From Karstenula rhodostoma CBS 690.94 (taxonomy: Eukaryota; Ascomycota; Dothideomycetes; Pleosporales; Didymosphaeriaceae): a DNA stretch of 64,000 bases. Below are positions 23,007 to 35,281 of this stretch, piece by piece (positions within the stretch are counted from its first letter, which is position 1; each line of letters opens with the position of its first letter). Location: positions 1,777,478 to 1,841,477 of the forward strand of contig MU001500.1 of NCBI GenBank assembly GCA_010093485.1. Reading direction: 5' to 3'. Below the pieces are notes generated by a model, which made no database searches, was not told where the DNA came from, and saw only the letters and a list, made by a program, of their open reading frames with translations. A program made the translations under genes and the position numbers.

Positions 23007-23362
23007 TCGCATCTTGTCTTCCTGTTAATCTCTCCTTAACGTACCCTCGAATGATTAGAAATGCTATTCCTAGATATCCTGTTATTTGCTAAATCCCATA
23101 TATCAGCATTTGATTATGTTAGCAGTATCGGCCCCCATACGGCGAGGGAGACATAGATATTGTGAAAATTTAAATTTTTTCAAATTATCAATTGTTGACT
23201 CGTCCCGAGCTTCTGCATGCCGCGGCAGAAATAATCAGAAATTGATCTCCTAAGTGTACTCTCGAATGCCTAGCTTGGTTTCATGCGAAGAGATGGCGCA
23301 ATCTCATCGCCGATAGGACCGTGTTGTAGTGTGTGCGAGGTCTCATAAGGACATAAAGACCA

Positions 23363-23479
23363 GATATAAGCTAAGGCCTTTACTAGTTAGAATAGTTAAT
23401 CCTAGAGTAACTCAGCTTACTATACAAGTTTATAATACAAACCTAATACTGTATCGCCGGTGTTCACCTCCCGTGAGAG
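23363..23479 (+). repeat. Dispersed repeat, copy B
   Basis: Same ordered blocks as copy A (GATATAAGCTAAGGCC, CTTACTATACAAGTTTATAA, TACTGTATCGCCGGTGTTC), ending CCCGTGAGAG. It lacks a short internal segment (around GATATAGAAT) shared by copies A and C. Confidence 0.8.
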
Positions 23480-23992
23480 TGCGAGCCAGACGGGATGCTG
23501 TGGAGAATGGGTCGTAGGCTAGGCTGGAAGGCGCTAGCGAGCCGGCGCTAACTCCTGTCAACAAACGTTAATGCGCACGGTCGCGATGTCGTACTCCTCC
23601 TTTGCGGCTGAGGCGCTGACAGGTCCAACCCTCAAGATATTTTCATTGATTATATCCTTAAGTCCACGGGTACGTGGTGCAAAACATTACAGGCAGCCTC
23701 TGGAAACGCTTGACGTGTTAATGCAACGATTCTCTAGACGAATCCTGTAACTCCAGGGGCTCACATCCTATCTGCCGACGGGACGGCACTCGCGGATTCG
23801 CTGTCTTGCCTCGCTTGCAGATCGCGACTTTGAGACATGGTCCTGGGACGAGCGGCTGGAGAACGGAGCACATTCTGACGCTCGCTTGGAACCCACTGTT
23901 CCTACACTCCTTGCAGATTCGGGTGCGTAGCGTGGTGGGAGTGATTGGACCTTTTTGTGATCTTTTCCAAGGAGAAAATCCCTGCCGCACGG

Positions 23993-24156
23993 CAACAGGT
24001 GGTGCAATAATTATTGAGCGCTGTAATGATAACTAATACTTTAGCACCCTAATTCTTCCCTGCGAGACCTATTCTCCTCCAGTAGAATTACTAGAATTGT
24101 ATTAGTAAGGTATAAGTCATTATTACAGCGCTCAATAATTATTGCACCACCTGTTG
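23993..24156. mobile_element. MITE-like foldback element, 35-bp perfect terminal inverted repeats
   Basis: Arms 23993-24027 (begins CAACAGGTGGTGCAATAATT) and 24122-24156 are exact reverse complements over 35 bp, enclosing 94 bp of AT-rich, non-coding DNA. The four bases outside both ends are ACGG (23989-23992 and 24157-24160), a possible target-site duplication. Size, perfect arms and lack of coding capacity fit a miniature inverted-repeat element mobilised in trans. I cannot assign a superfamily: 4 bp is not TA, 3 bp or 8 bp, and a chance match is possible. Confidence 0.7.
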
Positions 24157-24987
24157 ACGGTGTAACCTGCTGTTGACACCTCTGACTCGGGGCACAGGGT
24201 TCGCGAAACTCTCTCGTGTCCATTTGATATTAGGCTGTGCCGTTCCCTTGCGCGCAATATTCGCGACATCACATACCACACCAAAAAAGAGCAGCGGGAA
24301 AAAAGATTCATGACGGAAATCTATTAAAGGGCAGGCATTACAACTATAAAGTCCTACAGGAGGTGCTCATTGGTCGAGCGACGGTACAAGGGTTCCTTAT
24401 TCGCAAGTCGGTGGCCGCTCAGGGCGCAGGGCGGATATAATGGGTGGCCGTGGCAAAACTTTATCCAGCATACCGCCTAGTCCATTGGTCGCGCACGAGC
24501 GATGCCCGGATGCAAGGTTGCTCAATGCGCGTCCTTCAGCCTGGAAGCGAGCGATATGAGGATGCGGGGAGGAAACTCGTGGGTCCTGTCACCTGTCCTC
24601 CAACTGTTGTTGCAAACCTGGAACGAACGCAAAGCTTTGAGCAGTTGTTGGCGACGACTTGTCGTTATCCACCTTTCGACACGTCTCTGCCATGTCGCTG
24701 ATCATGTGTGAAGTCTAAAAAGATTCGTCACATCCGCGCAGGATTCTGACTCGCGATCTCTGCGAATGCGTTTCGGCTTAGCGACGGATACTTGCTTGCT
24801 TGCGTCGCGAATCCTGGGGACATACGCAATCTTGAGCTGGGGTCCGAGGTCTTGCTGCTCTATATGTGGCCGGGGTTGCCAGCTGGACTTTCTCAGTTCT
24901 CCTGCGACGACATCGAACCTCCGCTCGCACAACCTGCTTCTATGAGCGACACCATCCGTTACTTTTCAGCGCTGTCATCGATCCATC

Positions 24988-26177
24988 ATGGTGGTACATG
25001 GAACGCTCACGCTTGTGGTCGCTTTCACGCTCACTAGCCTGTCCACCGTCGTGGTAGCTCTGAGGTAGGACCGACTGCTCCCATGTTGTGCAGCGCAGGA
25101 CACTAACGGTAGCCAGATTCTACGCTCGCTACTTCCTCGTTGGAAAACTCGGGCCTCCTGACTGGGTTATGCTTGCTGCTCTGGTTAGTTAGTCCGTCGT
25201 CGCAGGATGATGGCAACAATGCTAATCCCGTAGATCGCGACGTGGGGAACGCCTGTCGTGAACTACTACCAGCTAATCTACATGGACTACAGCAGTACTA
25301 TCGACTCCAACGGTAACCTAGTATGTAGCCCTTCGCGCACTATCTGGCGGCATACTGACGCGTCCAGATCGTCGAAGAGTACAAGCGAGTCGCAAGTGGA
25401 AGCCTGCTCACAATGTGGATCTTCCGCCTCACCTACATCATCAACCACCTGCTGATCAAAACGTCCATCCTGCTCTTCTACAACTATGTCACCTCCGCCT
25501 CCCGGGCATACTACTGGACCGTCCGCATCATGCTCGGCTTCGTTATCCTCTCCGGCCTTGTCATGGCCCTCGTCAGCATCTTCATCTGCAACCCCCCGCA
25601 GCTCTCGTGGGACGGCGAGATGTTCTATCAAGAGATCGTTGCCAACTACCGCCCCACGCAATGCATCAACCCATCGGTCCTGTGGCTTACCCAGGCTGCA
25701 TACAACCTCGCGACCGACTGCATCGTCTGGCTCCTCCCGGTTCCCTTCTTCTTGAACCTCCGAACCCTACCCGTGCGAAAACGCGTCGAACTCGTCGCCA
25801 TCTTCAGCGTCGGCATCGTCGCCATATCTGCGTCCGCAGTGCGCCTCTCCATCACCATCCGCTGGCTTTCCGGGTTCGATGAGTTGGGCCTGCAGTGGTT
25901 GAATATCCTCATTTGGTCTCAGGTTGAACAGCACTCGGGCATCATAGCGGCTTCGATGCCATTCCTGCGCCCGATATTCCGGAAGATGATGCCCCGAAGC
26001 ACAACCCCTGAATTCAAGCTCGTCCCCAACGTCAGTCCCCTCGGCCAACCGATGCCACCGCGTCCACCGATCATACCGAGCCCGGTAGCCACGTTTGGCA
26101 GCGACGACTCTTTCCGACCGCCTCCTACGCCGTTGTCGCCGATTAAGCCGGAGATGGAGATGTTCCACACGGTGTGA
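24988..26177 (+). CDS. Fungal rhodopsin-domain (PTH11-like) integral membrane protein
   Basis: Four exons: 24988-25064, 25117-25183, 25234-25320 and 25368-26177. The introns are 52, 50 and 47 bp, with donors GTAGGA, GTTAGT and GTATGT and branch sites CTAAC, CTAAT and CTGAC. The join gives 346 residues in one frame. The N-terminus has a membrane helix (about 7-25) followed by ALRFYARYFLVGKLGPPDW, matching the R-x-Y-x-R...D-W block of this family. Further helices include about 110-125 (KTSILLFYNYV), 130-150, 185-205 and 215-235. The block EQHSGIIAASMPFLRPIF is the conserved last helix. The C-terminal tail is proline-rich and disordered. Family members are seven-helix plasma-membrane proteins, some acting as surface sensors; the ligand is unknown. 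A conserved CxPP motif (CNPPQLSW) is present. Confidence 0.8.
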
Positions 26178-27468
26178 GATGGGAGCGGGGTGAAGCATCA
26201 ATGTTTCACAAGCATCTCTAAAAGAGATTACGAATGCCCAACGATTGCGACGCTATGTCGTCTCCCACAGGGACGATTCCTGGAACCATGAAGGCCGAGA
26301 ACTGCTTCCACGGGTGGAAGATGACAATGAATCATCCTCGACCAGACGCAATACCAGCGGCGACTCGACAGGGACTTGCCTGCACGGCTCGACCATGTCT
26401 CGGAGACGCATACCGGACCACATCAAGTCGCAGCTTAGCAACGGTCAAATTATGAACAACGAGAGAACCAAAACGACGGGTCACACGACTGTGCACGCAA
26501 ACAAGCAAGCAACAAGTCTCACCAGGAGACCACGTCGACCCAACGAACAGTCGAATCTAGCACAAGCAGTTTCCCGCACGTCGCTGCCATCATCACGACA
26601 TGCTACCACGACGACACCCATGTAAGAACAATGCGACCTGGCGATTTACCAAAACATAATAGCAACAAGAAAGAAGGAAGGAAAGCAGCGCAAAACAGCA
26701 GGCAGAAACCAAATAGTGATATGATCAGAAACAATACGAACCTTGCCAACTCTCAAAGAACAAAACCAGCCCCCCCCCCTCTACTATAATGGATGAATGA
26801 GTAGACTACTAGGGAGTAGGGAGAGAGGGATGGTGTACAGAGGGCGTGACGCACGTGAAAGGAAGAGGAAAAGAGCTAAGACAAAGAGTGAATCAGTCAG
26901 TCAGTCATTCTCGACGTAAACTATCCTACAGTATATGCACCACGGCGTGACCCGGTCCTGCCCACCCGCACCTAACAGAACCACACCACACCACCCACAC
27001 CACCCACTCATCACCGCAAGACCTCAAATGCTATTCTACACGAAGATTGCAAAAAGTCGTGTGGTTCCGAAGGACCGTCGCAAATTCCCCACCGAAACCC
27101 GCACCGCACCTCGTGATGTATGAATGAAACCGCAGACAAAAAGGAAAATAAACCCGAAAGACGCAAAGCCGTACAACGCCGTGCTTTTTCTCTTTCCTCA
27201 TTCGCACCAGACAGAGCCTCGCAAAAACACCAAAGATTCCACGTGCAGACGCCCTGAAAACGTGCTCTACACTTCGCAATGCAATAACTGAAAACCCGTG
27301 ACCCCGTACGCACGCAAATGCAGTGAGTAGACATTACTGGTCGTTGTATAGTCTTGACCATATTCATGTATCCTAGGAGGCAGGAGGGTGATGTGTCGCC
27401 GCTATGACGTCTAAGCAAGCAGTCGGGGACTTTGCTGCGCATTTGTGAATAGCGCGCTGAAAATGCGC
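26178..27468. other. Convergent intergenic region
   Basis: Lies between the 3' ends of the rhodopsin-domain gene and NOT1. A/C-rich and low-complexity in parts, with a C9 run near 26768. Probably the two 3' UTRs. The ORF at 26245-26625 is low-complexity and not supported. Confidence 0.5.
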
Positions 27469-30400
27469 TCAACCTGAAGAGGTTGTTAGACTTGCGACGT
27501 TGAGCAATTCGAGAAGCAGGGAACGTACCTCTGGCGCAGCCTTGACGAACGGCAGATCCCAGAAACCGTAAGTGCGGTTCTTCAGAATCTCAAGGAGCGT
27601 GATAATGAGACCCCATGGGTGCGGGCGATGCACCAGCAGTCGCTCCATGAAGACGCGTGTGATGGTGTGTTTGACGTCTTCGTTGTCTGGGGAGCCGAAA
27701 AGGTGAAGAAGCGCGCAGCTGAAATACTGCGTGTGGGAGTTCGGCCAGCGAAGTTGGTTGGCAATAGCGCTGATGAAATGGAATTTGGCCTCTGGACGCA
27801 AGTCCCGAGCGAGCCTCTCAATCAGCTTGGCTGCAGGGGCAGAGCCGTCGAATATGGGGCCCTTCGCGCCTTGCATGGCAAGCGCGCTAGTTCCAATGTA
27901 GAGAGTGATGGCGTGGATCAAAGCTGGATCAGCTGTTGTCACATCTGCCTCAAAGCCGGCAGGCTTGGGCTCGTCGTAATAGACAGCATTGCAAAGCTGT
28001 TCGACATCTTGAGCGCGTGCCTCAGAGGATCGCAGAATGCCATCAATAAGATCCTTGACGCCAGCTGTACGAATCATCTGGTCGAGATCGGCGCGGATAG
28101 TGGGCGCCTGGCGGCTGTCGTCCAGGCGATCGACCTTCACGCCCGTCGTGAAGGGATCGGGCATCTCGAGGATGTTCGAGGGGTAAGCACTGACGATCAA
28201 ATTGCGCAGCTGTGTGCAATGCATCGGGATGCTATTGCAGAAGCGGAAGTGGTTCTCCGCCAGGAACTCGGGATAATCGTGGTGGATCACGAGCAGAACG
28301 CGAAGTACGCCGCGGTAGAAAGTCTGCGCCATGATGGTCTCTCCGGCAGGCCTGATTAGCTCACCCGTGAAGACCAAGAGAGTCTCCATAAGCTGTGCGA
28401 ACACATCCCATCCTTGGCTGTGGCTGTCGTCCAACAGAGCTGGAACGAAGATCCGATGCGACACCAGGGTCAACCATGAGAACGCAAATCGCGGGAAATG
28501 CGTAGGTTGGAGGATGAGGAACGCCTTCGCGACGGCAAGGAAGATCTCGCTCTTGAACCCAGCGAAGACGTCTTCTTTAGCGGCCTCGTTAAGCTCGAAC
28601 AGAATCGAGGAGAACAGCCGGAAGAAGACCTTTTGACAGAACAACTCGCTGTCTCCGCGTGCCCCGGGGGTGTCCCCACGTCCAAGATAGCTGTTGAGGA
28701 CAAGAATCACGACCAACAGAATCTGGTCGAGGTATTTCGCCTTGCTTTCTTTAACGGCTCCCTCTTGTTCGCTTTGGTAGACGATTAGATCCACAATGAG
28801 CTTGGCAAGCGCATCGACCTTGACAGTGGCAATGTCGGGGTTGCCGCTGCCGTATGGCAGGGACTGCTCCAGTCCGTACGCAGCGACGGAAGCATCGATG
28901 CAAGCCCGGAAGAATTCGATCGATTCCCGGGGACTCTTGATGACCTGTGATACGTGTAACTGGTAAATGAACGCAGCAATCGACTTCTTCGGTGTGTCGG
29001 GATGCTGGAGGTGAACCCATTCATCGAAGACGTACTCTAGTTGATCCTTCTGGCCGGTTGAAGGGGGTGTCAGCTCTTGTTCGGCAGTGTCAATTCGCAA
29101 TTTGCTGAGCAAGTTCTTCCCAATCTCTAAGTTTGGATCTTCGGCCAGCCAGTTGGTAAGGGCGTCTATCGAGAGAGCGAAGTCGGCGCGAAGGGCACTG
29201 GGATGCTCGTTGAGCAAGATCTCATCCATGAGTATAGAGAGCATTTCCACGGCAGCCACGCGGCGATCTTGAATAGCCTTGGCGAGTATTGTGTTCAGCC
29301 GATGCATGTCCATCAGACCGACATCCATGAGAGCAACCATGACGGTCGCGTTGAAGATGCGGTCATCGTCGTTGAGAGTGGCAAGCCACATAAGCACTTG
29401 CCTAGAAGTCGATACCGACATCTCGCATAAACCGCCCAGAAGATGTGCCAAGGTCTCGATCTCCAGGCGACTGAGACTATCAGAGAACAAATGATTCGTG
29501 ACTTGGCCAGCGATGCGGAAAGCCCAGGCCTCCTTGTTGGGACCAGCGAAAGAGATGCTCGACACGAGTTGTTCAAAGTTGTGATGAATTGGGCTCGTTG
29601 ACTGCAAGTCGCTGATGCGCTCTTCCGAGGCCTCTTTAACAAGACGCATCATCTCGCCGAGCAGGTCCTCGACACCGCGCCATCCAAGTCCTGCGGGTTC
29701 CATGTAACCGTTTATCTGTTGCGGTGCGGGGGCATGGGCAGCCTGCAGGCTTTGCAGTCGGGGCTGTTGAGCCGCCTGACGTGGCTCGGCCGGAGCAGCA
29801 GCGGGAGTGGGCAGATTTGGGACGGTGGCGAATTGGTCTTGGAGGACGTCTGGCAGTTGTCTTCCACTATCCTGCGATACGTTGTTGGCGTGGGGTGCAC
29901 CGCGGGATTGCCTCCCAAATTCTTCGTAAATGGCGAGTTGCTCCCGGTTGAGACCTCCAGTAGTCTGCTTGTAAGGCTCCGGGATATAGAAGGCCCAGGG
30001 GCTGATGGCAGCGTCCTTGAATGGTTCGTTTGTGCGTTGCTGGCGATAATCCTGGCGGGCCTGGATTGCTTCTTGTATTTGCTGGTCAATTTCTGTTCGC
30101 GAAGATACCTCGGCCGCTTGCTCCACCGTGTTACAAACGAGGTCCAAGTTGTCGTTCACGAACATGACCACGTGCCCTTCTGGGATGGCTTGCTCAGGTA
30201 AGTCTCGTGCCATGACACGAATGTTGTTTTGAATGCTCATGCGCAGGGGTTCCTTGCAAGTAACGAGAGCCAGAGCGCCAGAAAGTGACTTGACGACAGT
30301 GTAAGCTGCGTTGCGCAACTTCTCTTCGTCAGGCTCCAAGGCAAAATCCTTGCTGACAAGCTGAGACGTTGAGATTGCTGCAATGGTGACAGATCGTTCA

Positions 30401-33400
30401 ACAACGGGCGCAATGATCTCCTGGATGGCCTGCTGTACAGCAGTCTCGAAGATCTTCTTGATGGTGCTGTGCGGCACAACATTTGTGCTTGACGGAGGAT
30501 ATTGAAGCTGCGGACGGAAGTCTGGCAGAGCAGCTGTGATAGCAGCAGAAGAAAACCGTTCGCTGGGACCACGGGCACGTTGGAGGCTCATCAGGCCCAG
30601 GTCTCCGAATGGCTCCAGCCCATCGGGCGGTGGCATTTGCCCGATAAACTCTTCTTCAACCTGAGGCCTCATGCGGATGCAAGTTGATGCCTCAATGTCC
30701 TTGGGGTCGATGTTGAGCCCTTTGCAGAGAACTTCGATCTCGAACTTTTGGTTGAGCTTCAGTTCAGCATGCTCGTACAGCTCTTTGAGCACACTCAGGA
30801 TCTCCATCAGCCACGGATTCGGCGGTTGGAAGATGACGGACTTGGCTGCTTGCGCAAGCACTTTGCATGTGAATGGGATCACAAGCAGCAGTCGATCCGT
30901 GGCGTAACCTTCAATAAGCAGATCTTTGAAAGAGATGTTACGGAACTTGATTGGCTGATTCCGCGCGATGGTGAGAGAGCCAAGCCAGCCGCCGAGATTT
31001 TTGAGATGCCCGCGCTCTGTCGAACCCAATGTTCCTTCGCTGTTAAGCATGGCGACCACAATGACGTATGTTTCCCGTAGCACCTCGGCCCAGAGGATCC
31101 TGTTGTCGAAAAGGTCCAGCATGTCAAGGTAGAGCTGCTGGAAATTGGGCTGCATCTTGGCACGTTCTTCCACGAGGTAGTTGGCAAACCACTGGTGGTG
31201 TCTATCCTCCACAGCCCCAGTGAGATCCCTGATCTTGTCTTGCAAGTTGCGTTCGGACACATTGTTGAGTACAAACAGTACGCGGTCTTGAACCTCCTCG
31301 TCGGGGTCTTCGTACAGATCCGGCCGGAGTGGAGGGTCCACGTGAAGGCAGGTAAAATTGGGAACAGCAGGCTCGGCTTGAGGTTGTTCGCCTACATGGT
31401 TGCCGTTGGTCAGACCAACACCATTCTGGCTGTCACCATTCACTTCGCCAATCTGTGAGCGTACCACCTCCTCGGCCTTGGTATATATTTCCGTGCCCTG
31501 GAGGCCGGGGATATTGAGCAGCTCTTCACAGTAGGTGGGCCACTCAATGAGTCGAGGCGAGTAATGGATCAGAGCTTGGAGACCAAACTTGTACATGGAA
31601 TCGTCAGGGCGGAAGTCTTGAACGGCTTCGAGCACCATGGACAGGCCCACCCTAAGAGCCAGTCGCGAGAGCAGATTGTAGTTGATGATCCCACCGAAGA
31701 GGACTGCAGTTGTTGCCAGAGCCTCCAGGGGATATTCACCGAAGCAGTTATATTCGTCGAAGAGTCCATGAATCATGCAGGCAAAAAGATCTTGTTCGGC
31801 CGGATCCCGAGATTCTTTATACTTCTTGAGAACCGTGATGATCTCACGAACATCGCTTTCGCTGCTGTACATGTTCTTGAAATGTTCTTGCATTTTTTTG
31901 TCGGCCTCCTCTGGAAGTGCGTTCCCGTTTTGTCCATTTGCGTCAATGATTTCGTCTACACCCTCGCCATAGTTGATCAAGCGTGGGTACGCTTGGATGC
32001 ATACACGCTGGAGAGTCATCAGGTCTTCATCCGTGAGACCACAGTCGGCCAGAAACCAAAGTATGGGATAGACGGTCTTGACTGGAAGGGGTAAGCTGTT
32101 CGACGTGTGTCCATCGTCTCGCGAACGCTGCACCTCCTCGTTTGCTCTGGCGTTGAGGAAGTTCTGCAAAATCTGGCGGAACAGAACACCGGCTTGATCG
32201 TACGTCTGATGTAGCCAAGGTTCGATTTGAAACAAGCCTTGCGCGTGTGCTTGTGCTGCCAGGTCCAAGCTTATGTCGGTGTTGCTTCGAATCAGTGCTT
32301 CTAACCAGCCATTTTGCTGCGCGTGCTGTAAAATGACATTGAGAGACATGTTTTCGCTGTTGTAAGCGTCATTGAAACGCCCTATAAGCCATTGCGGGTC
32401 TTGTTGCCAGAGCCCGTAAATGACGAACTCGTGCTTTGGTAATTTTCTCCAAAAATACGGTTCGAAGAGCTGCTTCAGCGCCTGCTCTTGCAGTGCGCCC
32501 CAAGGTTTGGGAACAGCGGCAGCAGCAACAAGGAATTCAGCCGTATGTGGGTTGATTACAGCGTCTGGGATACCCAGGACTTGTGCATCAGCGTACGATT
32601 CTGCTGAGCGGAAGATCATCCCGAACAGAGCTCGAGTAGCATCAAGCGAGACGTATGGGTGCTTGACCGCTTGCTCCGCGACGGCTTTGACTTCTGGGGA
32701 CCCATTCTCGAAAGTGGTCAGGGAATAAGACTCTCGGAGTCGTGGAATTTGAGCAACGTCAAGCTCTTCGGGTGTGCATTCGAGGAACCGGGAGAGGAAG
32801 CTCAGCTGCGTCAGTTCGTTTTGCCAGGCGCCGCCCCATAACAATTGGATATCGAAAGCTTCGGACTCTTGTGCGACTGGTAAGAGGGCGTGGAAAATAG
32901 TCAAGAATTGGGCTTTCGACACGCGCAGGTTCTCACGATCGAACGCGTGTACGACCTCCTGCCACTCTATGCGCTGACCCGTTCGGTGTTCCCGCAGGGC
33001 GGCTACAAAGTTCTTTGCATTGAAGCCTGAAGAGACAGCCAGGAAAACTAGCACATTCGCGACCTGCTGATAGCTGATGTCTCGCGTTTCGGCGGAGGCG
33101 AGCGTTTCTTTGCACGCTTCGATCGACTCTGTGCCGCGGGGGCCGGCTCGTTGTATCAGTTTCACGAGCGGATTTTGAGACGCATTAGATAACTCGACCA
33201 GCTGCAGCGCGGCTTCGACCTCGACGGGCATCGCGCTGTGTAGGTTCTGGTATCGATACGTCAGGGCCGCGGTCAGCTTGACCACGTTCTCTTCGTTCCA
33301 GTCTGACGGCGGATGTTGGAGAATTCGGTCGACCAGCGCGGCGAGGTAAGTGGGTGAGTCTGGGAGTTGCGTGGGGTCGGGTCGCGCGATGGCCATAAGA

Positions 33401-34445
33401 AGGTCGTCGGTTATGGCGCCAAGAATAGCGTCCGCTATGTACAGTCAGCATTGTTGCGCGCGGTTTGAGCTCGAGCACCAACCTCTTGATTTTAACTCCG
33501 AGTTGCTGCCCAGCTTACACGCCGCAGCGAGCATGGCTTGGGAGAATACGTCGAGCTGAAAGTGGGACATGAACGCATCGAGATCAAAATCTCGAAAGAG
33601 GTCGCCTTCAGGTGAGTTGAGCGACTCGGCAATCTTGAGAGCCTGTTCAGGGTCTGTCCGCAGCTTCTGCATCTCCGTGGCCAGTATCTGGTAGTTGCCG
33701 TTGGGGTCGGCGCTGCGGCCGCCCGCTGAGAAAATGTGCGCGGCATTGTTCTGCAACAGGCGGCGGAAGTACTTGGTAAATACCTCCATGCCGTTCGAAT
33801 CGATCAGCTGAGCGAGTCAGCATTGCCACAGATGTTGAGGAAGGGGCTCATGACACGTACCTTCCGAATCTGCTCCGCCTGCGTCTCCCACTTTGTGCGG
33901 TCCTTGTCGTCCTTCACAGGCCCAAACTGGCTGAGCAGCAGGAACACCTGGGCAATGACAATGCGTGACAGGTTCTGGTTGTGCGCCGATGCGCTGGTGG
34001 GGTTGGCCGACGTGCTGGGTGAGCCCACGGTGCTCGACGTGGACAGTGAGGGCGAGGCGCGCACAAGTCTGGACACTGAGGCCCCTCCGCCGCTGCTCGA
34101 CGCACCACCTGCTGCGGCGGCGGAGGCCAGTTGCGAAGGCGGCTGCGAAGTTATGGTCCTCGACCGGGAGGACAGCAGCTGGCCGACGGGGGGCTGCTGT
34201 CCCGCGTGCGAGGGCGAGAAGGGCGCCGAGGTCGACGATGCGGCCGACGACTTGCGGCTTCCAACGTGACGTGCCGTGGACGGGGGCAGCGATGGGAAGC
34301 TCGACGTAGCTGGTGAGAAGCCCGGCCGCGAGCCGCTGGGGGAGGGCGTGTTGCGCTGTTCGTGGGTGATGTTCGTGGAGATGGGGGTCAGACGTGTGCT
34401 CTGATGGTGTCTCGGAGGGCCCCAGGGTGGTTGCTGGCTGCTCAT
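27469..34445 (-). CDS. NOT1: CCR4-NOT complex scaffold subunit NOT1
   Basis: Three exons: 34445-33861, 33807-33483 and 33434-27469. The introns are 53 bp (GTACGT, branch CTGAC, CAG) and 48 bp (GTTGGT, branch CTGAC, TAG). The product is 2,291 residues, normal for fungal NOT1. It is the scaffold of the CCR4-NOT deadenylase, acting in mRNA decay and translational control. The Ser/Pro-rich N-terminal 130 residues are disordered, followed by helical repeats. The CAF1-binding MIF4G region is about 1005-1220 (DPDEEVQDRVLFVLNNVSER and onward). The CAF40-binding DUF3819 region is about 1285-1430. The C-terminal Not1 homology domain is about 1920-2275 (with VDALAKLIVDLIVY and LVVILVLNSYLGRGD). An internal Met at residue 317 begins the longest single frame but is not the true start: the two upstream exons keep the frame and supply conserved sequence (FRDFDLDAFMSHFQLD). 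Confidence 0.93.
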
Positions 34446-35281
34446 CTAGGCGTTCCCATGAGCAGCGCGTGCGCAGGGAGATGGGCCGGGTATGGGGGTT
34501 GGGATGGGGATGTAGGAGGATATATTGGGTCGCGAATGTCCCGCTCCCACCACCAAAGCGAATCGCGGCCGAATGCTTGGCATGCCCCAGCGGGCTACTA
34601 CCTACTAACTCGCCCACTACCCAAATTCGGGGCGCAAGCAGAATGCGTTCGGCCTGTGGTTTCCGCTTCTCACGTTGCAATTCTGGCAATGAGTGCAGCC
34701 ATGTCGCCTTGCATGAACGTTGAGCACATGGTATGCAGTGCGGTTGTGCCTCTTCGGCAGCAGCGACTGCTCCGAAGCGCGCCTGCTCCCGACGAATGGC
34801 CTACAGATGCGAGCACGAGCGCGTGTTGTCATGTGGTTTTCTGATTGTTGACTCGAACTACAAAGTAGTGTCCTGTAAAGTGATAGACAAACATGGACTA
34901 CCGTCCAAAAGTGATACAAAAGGAAGCGTTATGAGTGGATAAACAAGGTTAGGTGCGTGTTGTCATTTCCGACCGTTCAATTCATCATGATTCTGTCTAG
35001 GCTATCTATCCTCTCACTTTGACTAGATGTGTGGCCAGTGCTGACAGAAGGGACCCTCCAAAGAAAGAAAAAAAGAAAACTCCACCAAACACCCCTCAAG
35101 GAGTTGATCCAGACGACAGCGTGCCCCTCATGAGGAGTCACAACCCATCTTTGAGGATCAACAGGAACCTTGCCTTAACCTTAGGAAAACAGTACTGTGT
35201 AATCAAAAACTTGGTTTTGGCCGATGCATCTCGCAGCCTAACTATCTCACGGAACCCCCCACCAAAACTCCTTCCGATCCC
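34446..35281. other. Intergenic between NOT1 and the secreted-protein gene
   Basis: Holds the NOT1 promoter (left part) and the 3' flank of the minus-strand gene at 35282. No further gene seen. Confidence 0.5.

Larger units (their letters stand above)
23007..24987. other. Gene-poor 2-kb interval with repeats
   Basis: Contains copy B of the dispersed repeat (23363-23479) and the MITE-like foldback element (23993-24156). The short ORFs on both strands are in low-bias sequence and I do not support any as a gene. Confidence 0.5.

Noticed and set aside
27469..33396. NOT1 starting at the Met of the longest single frame (33396)
   Set aside because: Two upstream exons with consensus introns keep the frame and add 316 NOT1-like residues, so the start is 34445.
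33736..34269. 177-codon plus-strand ORF over the NOT1 first exon
   Set aside because: Antisense shadow of the Ser/Pro-rich NOT1 N-terminus in GC-rich DNA.
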